Assembly: GCF_905171775.1 (NCBI RefSeq)
Contig: NC_053497.1
Location: 40,275,781 to 40,339,780 of the forward strand
Direction of reading: 5' to 3'
DNA: 64,000 bases
DNA from: Rana temporaria
Lineage: Eukaryota; Chordata; Amphibia; Anura; Ranidae
The translations under genes and the position numbers were made by a program. Below are positions 32,641 through 45,900 of the stretch, one piece after another. Position 1 is the first letter of the stretch. Every line of letters starts with the position of its first letter. Under the pieces are notes generated by a model. It had not been told where the DNA came from and did no database searches. It saw only the letters and a list, made by a program, of their open reading frames with translations.

Positions 32641-33791
32641 AGAGGATGAGCGAAATGGAGAGTTTTTATTGCCCTTAAATTGTGGCTAAAGCCAGCAAAT
32701 TTCACTATTTTGGTAAACTGCATTGAAGTCAATAGGGAAGGTGAACTAAAGTGTATACATATCCTAATAATAAACTCTTTTTGATCCCTTCTGCTTATAT
32801 TTAAGGCATCAATATGTGCAAAAAATACTAATGAACTACCCACGAAATCCTGTGAGCTGATAATTTCCTGTACTCCCTGCTTGTGCTAACTGTTACCAGT
32901 CTGAATTTTCCCCAGTTCTCCATGTGTACTACAGAATAGACGTGCAATTAGTTTCATTCCAAAATAGTTTTTTGACAAAATTCGACAAATTCGTTAATTC
33001 GGAAATATTCCAATTAACAAAAACCAGTTTAATGGATTTTAGACAAGCCAGAACTGAAGCATAGCATAGGTGCAATTTAAGTAGCTTGCTTGGTGCCAAT
33101 GCGAGCGACAGATGCGCACGTGTGAGCAACAGATGTGGGTGAGCAACAGATGCGCGCATGTGCACATGCACAATTTTTCTGTGCATGTAAAAGAACATGA
33201 ATTAGACTATGTCTATGCACAGGACGCTGTCCAGAAGAGCCATGCTGTCTGCTGGTATGTCCTTCCTGACAGCATGCCAAATATTGTCAGGATGGTACAG
33301 CACAGTTCAGGATCATGTTCTCCTGAGATATGGGATGCCCAGCATTCCCCAGGATCTCGCCAGGTGGAGCTTGCTTTCACTGTCACCTAGGCCCCACAGG
33401 TGGAAATCAGGGGTAGGGCAAGTATATTTAATAGCTTTTCACTGCTGCTATTCGTGAGGAGCCCTAGATTTCCAGGAGGAGGTTGTCATCACTGTTAAGT
33501 CGTTGCCACAGGTGGAAGTTGGGAGTAAGGTAAGTAAATTTAATCAAATATAAAAAAAAAAAATTACTGTAAAGCTGCTATCCATGAGGGGCCATTGTGT
33601 TTTCAGCAGATCACAATTTTACTGCAAAGTTACCTCTAACTATTCGACATTACATTGGGCTGCTAAAAAAACCCTTGAGGGAATTTTTCCATATTATTAG
33701 ATACAGACTTTATAGCTGATGTCCCCTTTATTATAAACTGTTTTTTCAAACCTTTGTAATAAACACACACAGATCTTTTCCAAGTACCAAT
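32641..33791. other. Intergenic, no gene seen
   Basis: GTGCGCA-like alternation (about 33110-33185) and paired CACAGGTGGAAATCAGG/CACAGGTGGAAGTTGGG phrases, but no coding exon. Confidence 0.4.
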
Positions 33792-34182
33792 TTTATTTAT
33801 GAACTTTAAATCATTTAATTTTAAATAAGAAAGTCAAACTATATAAAAAAAACAAAAAAAAACAAAAAAACAAAAAGATGAAGACAAAAATTTGCCTTAG
33901 AGAAACAATCTGCCTTCCAAACCACTGCAATTAGTCAATTTATGTCGGGTGATTACAGTTCACCCTGAATTATTGTCCACCACTGCAAGTGATGGTCTAT
34001 CTTGTGTTTGTTTTCCCTGAGTAGGCACCATTTCCATTTCAATCCGAAGATGCAGAATTGCTGACAACTTTTATTGGAATTATTGAGTATTGCAATTTAC
34101 AGAAGATGTCCATTAATAAATTATTTCTACTAATTTTACATTTCCCCCCCCCAGGAATTCTGTCTCCAAGAACTCCAAATAA

Positions 34183-34454
34183 TCTCGTACACACGATCGG
34201 ATTATCCCATAGGAATTGTGTGATGACAGGCTGTTGTCAAAAAATCCGACCGTTTGTCCGACGGGACGATTGTTGTCGGATTTTCCGTGAACAAATATGG
34301 GATAGCATGCTTTAAAATTGAAAAAACACATATTTTCATGTTTGTTGGCCGACAATTCTTTGCAGTTTGTATGCAATACAAGTTTCTGTCCAACGTTCTT
34401 CGGACAAAAGTCGTACGCTTTGTCCGATTAAAATCCGATCATGTATACAAGGCT
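34183..34454. mobile_element. PIF/Harbinger-like MITE
   Basis: Left end TCTCGTACACACGATCGG, right end CCGATCATGTATACAAGGCT. TAA on the left and TTA on the right. Directly abuts the next copy. Confidence 0.65.
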
Positions 34455-34457
34455 TTA

Positions 34458-34693
34458 TGCCGCGTACACACGATCAGAAAATCCAACAAGAAAACCATGG
34501 ATTTTTTTCCGACTAAATCTTGGCTCAAACTTGTCTTGCATACACACAGTCACACAAAATTCCAACCGTCAAGAACACTGTGATGTACAACACTACAACG
34601 AGCAGATGAAATGGTTCCACATGGTTGGAATTTCTGACCAAAAGCGCACATCAGACTTTTCTTGTCGGAATTTCCGATCGTGTGTACGAGGCT
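34458..34693. mobile_element. PIF/Harbinger-like MITE, tandem neighbour
   Basis: TGCCGCGTACACACGATC to GATCGTGTGTACGAGGCT, TTA before and TAA after. Interior TGTCTTGCATACACACAGTC and CTGTGATGTACAACACTAC match other copies. Confidence 0.7.
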
Positions 34694-36138
34694 TAAGAGT
34701 CAGCAAGTTTCCTGCGCAGAGGCTGGTTGACTCTCATAAGCGAGTCACAGCAATTATGTAAGAAGGACAGATTGGCGAGCATCTTTACTGACAGCAGCTA
34801 TGACTTGGCTCCATCCTTAGAGGAGCAGAACTCGACTTTTCATGATGGTTACTGAGCACCTGTAAGCTTATGTCTGCTTTTCTTACTAAAGAGTGGCTTT
34901 TCAAAAGCAAGGGTGTTTTTTTTTGTAGAAATTCTACCTTTTAGTCAGCAAAGGCAACATAAGCGTTGAACCCTTACTCTGGCTACATTAAATGCTCCTC
35001 CAGAACCCAACTGGTCTTGTGAGAATTTTGAAGGGGAAAATCAGCCAGAAAGTGGCTCTACATTAATTTCAATACACCATTCAACAGGCAGGCATCGCAT
35101 AAGCGATCGTCATATAACTAGCCAATCACAAATACCAGAACAGAAGTTTTTGCAGCCGAGGTAAGTATTTTATGTATTCTGCTATTTTTACTGGCTTTGA
35201 CGGTCCAGGGTTGGCTAGTTAAAAAAAAAAGAGCAGTCTCATTTGGGTCGATTTAATGTGCCTGTGGATCTCTGTGTATGCTATGGAATCAAATGTATTA
35301 TAATAATCTTTAAAATGAAGATGAACAAGATAGCAAATGTGGTAGTGGGTATAGGTACAGCAGCAACTGGTGGGTTATGATGCCACAATACAGGGACAAC
35401 CTGCACATCAACTCATCCTACCTGATTTAAGACACTCTTGGAATTACGTCTCATTCATAATTCATAGTATATAATACATATCAGTCTGCTATCTTGTGTT
35501 GCCCAAGACAAGAACAATAATGGGGCGACTCTTTCCAAAGGAGTGGAAGTGCCTTGACATGTCACTGAGCTGATGTAGACTCAAAGCTCTGCTCGAACGT
35601 ACTGAGCAACCTCCGTCACTCCTTAGTTCATTTTCTTGGTAATGACTGAGATATCATCTAGGCTTCATGCTCACCACTCTACCAAGCTGGCACAGCCAGC
35701 AGAAGAAAGTCATAGCCATAGTGGGTGAGGAAACTTTCTTGGATTTTCTTTGCTTGTCCATGGTTTGCTTGGTATGCTTACTAGGCTTGTATATTCCAGT
35801 TTGACTTTGGTGTTTCCCAATGACATACAATGTTACGAAAAACAGTTTGTATAGCAAAGGGAGTAGAAGGGCAAGGCTCTTCGGGAGTGCTGAACTTGTG
35901 GGAAAATGGTGAGTTACTGTATACCGGTGGTGTTGCCGAGCAGCTATTTATACTTAGCAGGAATATTGTCTGCTGAACTTTGAACCCAAGCACACTGAGG
36001 GGAAAGTTTCTTTTGACCTAAGACCTCAAATTTTTGTGCAAGGGCAAGTTCTGACCACAGGTCTTTCTGTTTATTGTTGGCGGTAGCAAAGTCCAGTACC
36101 GTGTTGTTTCCTTAACCTCTGACCTCCAGTGTTATGTC

Positions 36139-36297
36139 TCAGCTGCACTGACAAGATCGGACCACCATGTTGGACAGTTTCTCCACTTTTGGCGTTCGGC
36201 CAACGTAGTAGATAATAGGGAGTGGGTCCAAGACTTCCGGTACACAGCATGGCGAGATAGAGGCACCTGGATTGTTCTGGTTATAGAGAGACAGGAC
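36139..36297 (-). CDS. tgfb1: tgfb1 exon 7 (coding part, with stop)
   Basis: Acceptor TTTTTGTTGGTTTCAG precedes GTCCTG. 52 codons plus TGA (36139-36141): VLSLYNQNNPGASISPCCVP through YYVGRTPKVEKLSNMVVRSC to QCS. It supplies four of the nine mature cysteines. Confidence 0.96.
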   Translation of the reverse strand, partial: VLSLYNQNNPGASISPCCVPEVLDPLPIIYYVGRTPKVEKLSNMVVRSCQCS

Positions 36298-39200
36298 CTG
36301 AAACCAACAAAAATTGGGCTTTATTATAAATTGTCAAAAATATTGCTTGTTCATGCGCTGGGAAAGCTTTCTTTTGTTGCTACGTAAAAATAAGGACACT
36401 GGACTGTTTTTTTTAAATGTTTCAAGTAACTAGATACTGCTCAATGACAGTGGGAGGGGCAAAGTTTATGTCTCAAAACCCCTCTTCTATCTTTGTCACC
36501 CTGCTGTAGGAGGGACAGGCTCCGTGTCTCTTAGCTCCCTTATAGCTGTGTAGCCCTAAAAGCGGTGGTTCACCCACAATAACAACATTCTAGCATTAAA
36601 TTAAGCATAGTAGCGCAAGCTACAGTATGCCTTTATTTTATTTTTTTGCCCCGTACTCACTGTGTAATCCTATAGTGAAGATTCCGGCTCCCCGCGGGGA
36701 ATGGGCGTTCCTATCCAGAGGGAAGATGATTGACGGCCGGCTATGGCACGTCACGCACCCCGAAGATAGCCGGAGTAGGTCTCGGCTCTTCACGGCGCCT
36801 GCGCACAGACTATGCGCAGGCGCCGTGAAGAGCCAAGTCCTATTTCGGCTATTTCCGGAGAAGCGTGACGCGCCAGAGCAGGCCGTCAATCATCTTCCCT
36901 CTGGATAGGAACGCCCATTCCCCGCGGGGAGTCGGAATCTTCACTATAGGATTACACAGTGAGTATGGGGCAAAAAATAAAAATAAAGGCATACTGTAGC
37001 TTGCGCTACTATGCTTAATTTAATGCTAGAAAAAAAAAAATTATACGGTGAACCCCCTCTTTAAGTAGGATGGACAAACTCCAGGTTTCATTACTCCCTC
37101 CAACATGTATAACCCTTTATTATTAGAGACAGACACTATGGGGGTTATTTACGAAAGGTGAATCCACTTTGCACTACAAGTGCAAACTACAAGTGCAAAG
37201 TACACTTGAAATTGCACTGAAAGTGCACTTGGAAGTGCAGTCGCTGTAAATCTGAAGGGTAGATCTGAAATGAGGGGAAGCTCTGCTGATTTTATTATCC
37301 AATCACGTCCAAGCTAAAATGCTGTTTTTTTTATTTTCCTTGCATGTCCCCCTCGGATCTACAGCGACTGCACTTCCAAGTGCACTTTCAGTTCAATTTC
37401 AAGTGCACTTTGCACTTGTAGTTTGCACTTGTAGTGCAAAGTGGATTTGCCTTTAAGTAACCCCCATTGTCTCAAATCTCCCTTTTGTCTGTGTCACACT
37501 GCAGTGGAAGGGACAGACTTCATTGGGTTGGTTTACTAAAACAAGAAAATGCAAACTCTGGTGCAGCTCTTCATAGAAACCAATCAGCTTCTCGTTTTTT
37601 TTATAACAAAGCTAAAAGTGGTTCTAAAGGTAGAAGGTTTTTCATCAAAATGCATTCTATGCATTAAGATAAAAACCTTCTGTGTGCAGCAGATACCTCA
37701 GCCCCCCTAATACTTACCTGAGCCCCATCTCGATCCAGCGATGTTGCACGAGAGCCTCAGCTGTCCAGGACTCTCTCTCTTGATTGGCTGAGACACAGCA
37801 GCGGGAACCATTGGCTCCCACTGCTGTCAAAAATAGTGAGCCAATGAGGAGAGAAGGGGGCAGAGTCGAGCTGTGGCTGCATGTCTAAATAGACAAAGAG
37901 AGCAGTGGCTCGGCTCGGGTGCCCCCCATAGCAAGCAAGTGTGTCTCCCAGAAGACATCGGGGGAGGGCGGAGGAGTCGCGGAAGTAGCGTAGATATCCG
38001 CGGGTGGCTTGGCTATCTATTTCCTGGAAGTGGAAGCAAAATAACGGTATTAGACATGTGACACTGGACGTGGGGAGGGTTCCAAAAAGCAGAAGGACCA
38101 TTTTTGGGTGGAACCTTGCTTTAAGCAAAAAGAAACAAGACTTTATTAATTTTACAAGCTGAAATTAGAAGTATATTGGACACCCTGCAGCTGGAGTCAT
38201 TGCTCCATGTCCCATAGCCCTGCAGCATCAGGGACAAGCAAGCTCCTTATTCAATAGAAATGCACAGGTGCAAGTTGAGGTTCCCCTAACAAACCAGTCA
38301 TCTTGTGCTGGTCTGATTTTTGCAAAGTGAAATTAAGTTTTTTTTTTTTCTTGTGGATTTCATATCTTGGTGCTTTTGGCCCTTGCGTTGTTTATTTATT
38401 GTGACCTGGTGTCTTTATCTTTTATCTAATAGATCCAGATTAATAGTGGTTCGGCTGCCACATCCCTGATTATGAAGAATAGTGTGTAGAAAGAGTATTG
38501 GAATTTTTTAGGCACCAAAAAAAAAAAAAAAATTAGATCAATGGAATTGAAATGCGTTGAAGTTAACTGCTACTTGTAAAAGTTTCGGGTGATGTTGGTA
38601 TATTGTATAAGACCATGCTGGTCATTTTATATTTATATGTGTTTTTAAAAGTACCATGTTGAATAAAGTTTGGCAATTCTATATACTTGTTTTTTGGGTG
38701 CCTAAAAAAATCCCATCGTCTTTCTACACGCTGGGCCAGATTCACATAGAACTGCGGCGGCGTAACGTATCGTAGATACTTACACCGCCGCAAGTTTTCA
38801 TCGCAAGTGCGTGATTCACCAAGCACTTGCATGAAAACTTACGCCGGCGGCCTCCGGCGTAAGCCCGCGTAATTCAAAGGGGCGTGTGCCATTTAAATTA
38901 GGCGCGCTCCCGCACCGGACCTACTGCGCATGCTCCGTTTCGAAATTCCCGCCATGCTTTGCGCGAAGTGACGTCATTTTTTCGAACGGCGACGTGCGTA
39001 GCGTACTTTCGTATTCCCGGACATCTTACGCAAGAATTTCTTTTTTTTTTATTTAGTCGCGGGAACGACGGCCATACTTTATACAGCACATACGTGGGCT
39101 GTGTAAAGTTAGGGCAGGTAAAACGACGACTAAAATTGCGACGGGAAACTAGACTAGCGACCACGTACCGAACGCGAAAAACCGTCGTGGATCTCCGTAA

Positions 39201-42200
39201 AACCTCATTTGCATACCTGACGCTGGAATACGACGCAAACTCCACCCAGCGGCAGCCGCGGTATTGCATCCTAAGATCCGACAGTGTAAAACAATCAGGC
39301 CTCGTACACACGGCCGAGGAACTCGACGTGACAAACACATCGAGTTCCTCGGCGAGTTCAGGGATGAAGCCGCCGAGAAGCTCGGCGGGCCAGCCTTCTC
39401 CCATAGAACAACGAGAAAATAGAGAACATGTTCTCTATTTTCTCGACGAGTTCCTCGGCGGCTCCATCGGGCCAAAAGTGTACAGACGACAGAGTTTCTC
39501 GGCAGAATCCGGCTCTGACCGAGTTTCTCGCTGAATTCTGCCGAGAAACTCTGTCGTGTGTACGAGGCCTTACACCTGTCGGATCTTAGGGCTATCTATG
39601 CGTAACTGATTCTATGAATCAGTCGCATAGATACTCTGAGAGATACGACGGAGTATCTGAGATACGACGGAGTATCTGAGATACGACGGAGTATCTGAGA
39701 TACGACGGAGTATCTGAGATACGACGGAGTATCTGAGATACGACGGAGTATCTGATATACTCCGTCGTATCTCTGCTGTGAATCTGGCCCGCTATTCTTT
39801 TTCTTTTATCATTCTCTTTGTTGGAAGGGATTTTCATGCTCAGTTGCCACCATACTCCAGTGCTTACCTTGCTGTACTGTTTGTCCATGCTCCAAATAAA
39901 TGGACAATTTCCTAAACAATAATTGGCTTCATATCCTTTAGGTTCGTGAATCCATTTCCAGCCAAGATCCTTTCGGAAGTTAATATAAAGAGGTTTTACA
40001 CAGCAGTTCTTCCCACTGTTCCTGTAATGGAAACACAACGTTTTCTTTAAAAGGGTTTTCTAATTATCCATCGACTTTCAGAAAGTTGCCATTTGTAAAA
40101 GAGCTTTAGCAGGTGTTGGTATATTGTGATTAGTTAAGGTAAATTAGGATACCATAAAATGTCTCCTCTGCACCGGATATACACCGGCATTCACTAAAAG
40201 GAGGACCGTGGTCTGGAACTGAACTGAGTAGCAGTCCTGTCTGGATCGCGGCTGTGCCAGTCATGGCTGGGTGTCCTCTCCCAGGCTGCCAGCCCGACCA
40301 TCGATGTCATCCTCACAGCAGGTGGGGGCTGGAGCAGCTGCAGATCGGGACTGAGAGCAGGAACCTTTTCATATTAACAAGTCGGGTAGTCACCCACTTG
40401 TTAACATAATAACTTGGGCAGCTTCTGCCCCTCAGTCCCGATCTGCAGCTCCTCCCACTGTGAGGATGACATCTGTGGTTGGGCTGGAGGCCTGGGGAGA
40501 GGAAACCCCAGGATGATTAGTGCCTCTGCCCTGCCAAAGGTACCATAGGACTGTTCAGGGGAGGCTTGCATTAAAAGGGGCTTTGTGATGAGTTAAGGTG
40601 TGCTGTGTTTTGTTAGGAGGTGCTGTGTTATGTTAAGGGACTCTGTGTTGTGTTAGGGGGCACAGTGTTGTGTTAAGGGGCACAGTGTTGTCTTAAGAGG
40701 CACAGTGTTGTGTTGGGGGGCACTGTGTTGTATTAAGGGGTGCTGTGTTTTTTAAGAGGAGCAGTGTTTTGTTAGGGGGTATTGTGCTTTAAGGGGTTCT
40801 GTGTTGTGTTCAGGGGTGCTGTGTTGTGTTAGGGCCGCTGTATTATGTTAATGGAGACAGTGTTATGTTAAGGGATGCTGTGTTGTGTAAAGGTGCTCTG
40901 TGTTGTGTTGAGGGGCTCTGTGTTGTGTTGAGGAGCACTGTGTTGTGCTTTAAGGGGCTCTGTGTTGTGTTGAGGGGCACTGTGTTGTGTAGAGGGGCAC
41001 TGTGTTGTGTTGAGGGGCACTGTGTTAAGTAAAGGGGCACTTTGTTAAGTAAATGGGCTCTGTGTTGTGTTGAGGGGCAGTGTGTTTTGTAAAGGGGCTC
41101 TGTGTTGTGTTTAGAGGCACTTTGTTAAGTAAAGGGGCTCTGTGTTGTGTTGAGGGGCTCTGTGTTGTGTAAAGTGGCTCTGTGTTGTGTTGAGGGTCAC
41201 TTTGTTAAGAAAAGGGGATCTGTGTTGTGTAAAGGGGCTCTGTATTGTGTTGAGGGGCTCTGTGTTGTGTAAAGGGGCTCTGTGTTGTGTTTAGGGGCAC
41301 TTTGTTAAGTAAAGGGGCTCTGTGTTGTGTTTAGGGGCTCTGTGTTGTGTAAAGGGGCTCTGTGTTGTGTAAAGGGGCTCTGTGTTGTGTAAAGGGGCTC
41401 TGTGTTGTGTTGAGGGTCACTTTGTTAAGTAAAGGGGATCTGTGTTGTGTAAAGGGGCTCTGTATTGTGTTGAGGGCTCTGTGTTGTGTAAAGGGGCTCT
41501 GTGTTGTGTTTAGGGGCACTTTGTTAAGTAAAGGGGCTCTGTGTTGTGTTGAGGGGCTCTGTGTTGTGTTGAGTGTCACTTTGTTAAGTTAAGGGGCTCT
41601 GTGTTGTGTTGAGGGGAACTGTGTTGTGAAAGGGATACTGAGATATAAAAGGGGGCAGTGATGTGAAGGGGAACTGAGTACACTGTGGGACTGTGATGTA
41701 AAGGGGACTACAATGTGAAAGATACGCTGAAGACGATGATAATGTGTTATATAAGTGTTATATGTGTCTATAAATTTGTATTACATTTTTATTTATTTAT
41801 TTTCTATTTATATATTCTTTATTATTCTTGAAACATATTTTCCAATACAATCACGCTGATCTCATCGAAAAGTATATTATTACATATAAACATTAAATCC
41901 ACTTCAATGCTTTTTATTCAATCATCCTACTCTTAGTATTTATTCAGTGAATATTTTTCTGTACCCTTATTTTTATTTATTTTTTACTTCTACAGTTCCA
42001 TAAAAAAAAAATATTATGTATGGAAAGAGTAAATCTTTCCATCTCTTAATATGTGTTTCCTGGATTCATTCTTTTGACCTTGGAATCTGTCATTCTTTTC
42101 AGTTCCTTGATATCAACATCCTAGCTACATTTACAATGTGAGATAAAAGTTCTTATATTTGCCAAATTTAATGTAACCGAAACTACAGTACACTGTATTC

Positions 42201-42866
42201 TTCAGGCTCGAAACTTTACTTCTTGTGCTTATTAAAAGCAAGAAAAAAAAATCTGTTCAGAGGGAATTGTCAAAGTATGTGGAAGAGGGAACCTTGATCC
42301 TCCATATACGGTATATCCAGCAATAATGATTGGTTTGCGCAAAAGTTTATTGTGTCTACAAACTATGGGATATTTTTCTTTTTTTTTACTAGTAATGGTG
42401 GTGATCAGCAACTTATAGCAGTCAGACAAATGGACACTAACTGACACTTTTGACACTTTTTGGGGATTTGGGGATACAATGATTAGTGCTAAAATTATGC
42501 AATGTCACTATACTAATGACACTGGCTGGGAAGGGGTTAACATCTGGGGCGATCAAAGGGTTGACTGAATGCCTAGCCAGTGTTTGTGCACTGTGTGGGA
42601 GGTGCTCTTTCTAGGGAAAGGCATTGATTCATGTCCCTGCTTTGCAGGAACACAGGATCCATGCCTTCCCTACTGACAGAACGGCAATCTGCCTTGTTTA
42701 CTTAGGCAGACTGCCGTTCTGCCTGTGTGCCGAACGATCGGCGGGTGCCGGCGGACATCTAGTCCGCGATACCCACCGCTGGGCTCCCGCTGTGTGTGAT
42801 CACAGCAGGAGCGAGTCGCCAGTGGCGTGGATACACACTCCCTACTCAGAAGAGCTGGATCACGTG

Positions 42867-42901
<35 letters not shown>

Positions 42902-45900
42902 GTGTGTATGTGTATATATATATATATATATGTATGTGTATATACAGTATATGTGTATATATATATATACATACATATGCTGTATATACACACATATATA
43001 TATGTGTGATCCAGCGCGCAGGTACCGCCCTGTACCATGTCCGGTTCTTGCATGTACCTGTGAAAAACTTTGCTACATCCCCCAAAACCCAGAGCGCCCT
43101 GAAATACAAATATTGCTTTTTAAAATCAAGGGCCCCTCTCGTGCCTGTGTTCATTCCTACTATGCATGCATGTATACTGTATACACAACATATTATATAT
43201 ATATATATATAGTAAATTGGATACTAACGTGCGGCAGTATTCCTCATCCACTGCTCTCCTGCGGCGGGTGGTGGGATTCTGCTCCATTCGCCCCACTGGG
43301 GTGTACGTGATTAGGAGGTAGGGAGGAAATTCATTCCGTGATAACTCTTTCATGTCTCCTCGTTTCAATGAGAACCCTAAAAAAAAACAAGCAGAGCGTC
43401 TGTAGCTTGCTCAGTCTACTATTGAACATAGCGCCATTCTTTTACCACAAAATACAACCGAAGGCAAAATAATGAGCAATTCTTGGAATCCGATGTTCAG
43501 TCCATCATTCTGAGTTATCATCATCATAAAGTTATATACATAATGTATCCTATGCATTAAGGTGAAAAAACACCTTGCATTTGTCCGGCCCCCTCCAGCC
43601 CCCCTGTTTTACTTACCACAGGTTCTCAGCTCTTCATTGGATAGATTGATAGCAGCACAGCCATTGGCTCCCGCTGCTGTCAATCAAATCCATTGACGCG
43701 GGCGCCGGGGGCGGGGCCGAGTCATACACTCGGCGGCTATGGATGTATGACACGGGAGCACTCCCGCAGGTTAACCCCCTCGGAAGAGTGCTTCCCAGAG
43801 GGGGTTATCTAATGCGAGGAGGAGCTTCGAGACCCGCCGTGGGACCCAAGAAGAGGAGGATCGGGGGCCACTCTGTACAAAACGCACTGCACAGTGGAGG
43901 TAAGTATGACATGTTTGTTATTTTAAAAAAAGGAACTTTTACAATGACTTTAAAGTAGGACAAAAGCCAAAACTTGTTTTATTATTTTGAATAGTGTAAC
44001 GGGGTGTTATACCCGACATCAGTTTTTATTTTATTTTTTACATCTGTGTGTCATTGGGGAGAGTTTCCTTTATTTCCTGTGCCATAGCAATAACAGGAAG
44101 TTATAAGAAAACCCTACAAAGATAGGGGAATAAATAGCTGTCACCAGAACGAGTGTCCCTATCTGGAAGATTTCCCCTCTATTCCTGTTTAGGTTATAAC
44201 CATAGACGTGCGCCCAGGGTGTGCCTGGGTAGACCCCTAATCACCCCATGTGGCGCGTATTCCCCCTGTATAGACTCCTGATATTTCACTAAATAAAAAA
44301 ATGTTTCTCCTTTTTTCCCCTAAAAAATAAAAATAATAAAAAAAAATGTAAAAATAATACAAAATAAAATAATAAAAATAACAACTACTGACACCGTCCA
44401 TTGCCCCAGGGACACCAATCTCTGCCTTTATGACACCATCCACTGCTCTACTGACATCGTCCACTGCCCTACGGACACCAATCTCTGCCCTTATGACACC
44501 ATCCACTGCTCTACTGGCACCGTCCACTGCCCTACGGACACCAATCTCTGCCCTTATAACACCATCCATTGCTCTACTGACACCGTCCACTGCCCCACGG
44601 ACACCAATCTCTGCCCTTATGACACCATCCATTGCTCTACTGGCACCGTCCACTGCCCTACGGACACCAATCTCTGCCCTTATGACACCATCCATTGCTC
44701 TACTGACACCGTCCACTGCTCTACTGACACCGTCCACTGCTCTACGGACACCAATCTCTGCCTTTATGACACCATCCACTGCTCTACTGACACCGTCCAC
44801 TGCTCTACGGACACCGATCTCTGCCTTTATGACACCATCCACTGCTCTACTGACATCGTCCACTGCTCTACTGACACCGTCCACTGCCCTACGGACACCA
44901 ATCTCTGCCCTTATGACACCATCCACTGCTCTACTGACACTGTTCACTAAAAAAAACAAGGACAGAGGGCGAACCAACCATTTTTTTGCAACAAAGGATA
45001 ATATTTATTGAATCAAATATTGTACTCACAAACGAGTGTGGCCCCATTATCTCCTATTGCCCGGGGGCCCCATAATCTCCTATTGCCTGGGGATCCCATA
45101 ATCTCCTATTGCCTGGGGGTCCCATAATCTCCTATTGCCTGGGGGTCCCATAATCTCCTATTGCCCGTGGGCCCATAATCTCCTATTGTCCAGGGGCCCC
45201 ATAATCTCCTATTGTCCGGGGGCCCCATAATCTCCTATTGGCCGGGGGCCCCATAATCTCCTATTGGCCGGGGGCCCCATAATCTCCTATTGCCTGGGGG
45301 CCCATAATCTCCTATTGTCCGGGGGCCCATAATCTCCTATTGGCCGGGGGCCCCATAATCTCCTATTGCCTGGGGGCCCATAATCTCCTATTGACCGGGT
45401 ACCCCATAATCTCCTATTGTCCAGGGGCCCCATGAGTTGTCAGTCCGCCGCTGCTCTGAAGTGAGATCCAGAAGCGGATTCGGCTTCAGAGGCAAAAAAG
45501 ATTTATAGTGTGACAGGCACAGGCTGAGCTCTGCTGAGGCTCGCCTCGCCGCTTGCCAGTGGCTGGCTCAGTAGGGGAGCAGAGGAAGACACACACGCTA
45601 AAAAATAAAAAAAAATTAAAAAAATACTTAATGTCGGGATGGTGTCACCCCACTAGCGGGTGTCACCCGGGTGCGGACCGCACCCCCCGCATCCCCCCAG
45701 CAACGCCTCTGTTTATATGCACATCTGAATCTATCTAAAAGAATATATATGTATCCTATCTTACCACCAATTTCCATCTTTTCATCTTCCGTGACGCTTG
45801 AACAAGAACAAGGCATTTGCAGTCTGAAACTTTGTTTCTCATTTGTGAGAGATGAAGGAATACCTGAAAATACAAACAGTTTTAGATATGATAAAGCAGT

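Larger units (their letters stand above)
33792..36138 (-). other. tgfb1: Probable 3' UTR and 3' flank of tgfb1
   Basis: Lies directly after the stop codon on the gene's strand. AATAAA on the minus strand occurs at 34070-34075 and 33792-33797, either of which could end the transcript. Two Harbinger-like MITEs (34183-34693) fall inside the interval. No other gene is visible. The true 3' end cannot be set from sequence alone. Confidence 0.4.
38470..39800. mobile_element. Three-level nest of inverted-repeat elements in tgfb1 intron 6
   Basis: The outermost element has arms GTGTGTAGAAAGA...TTTTTTAGGCACC (38480-38515) and GGTGCCTAAAAAAA...TCTTTCTACACGC (38697-38732). Its right edge is interrupted by MITE copy E (38733-39790), which itself holds a Harbinger-like element (39299-39568). 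Confidence 0.75.

Noticed and set aside
38959..39534. 191-codon ORF and its minus-strand partners
   Set aside because: They lie across MITE copy E and a nested palindrome. Mirror-image frames occur on both strands.
42624..43310. 228-codon plus ORF and overlapping Tyr/Ile-rich frames
   Set aside because: They run through a (TA)n/(TATG)n microsatellite and a repeat fragment, and antisense to tgfb1 exon 5.
44237..44977. 246-codon minus-strand ORF (and 193-codon plus-strand ORF)
   Set aside because: Both are read-throughs of a 21/63-bp minisatellite inside a tgfb1 intron.
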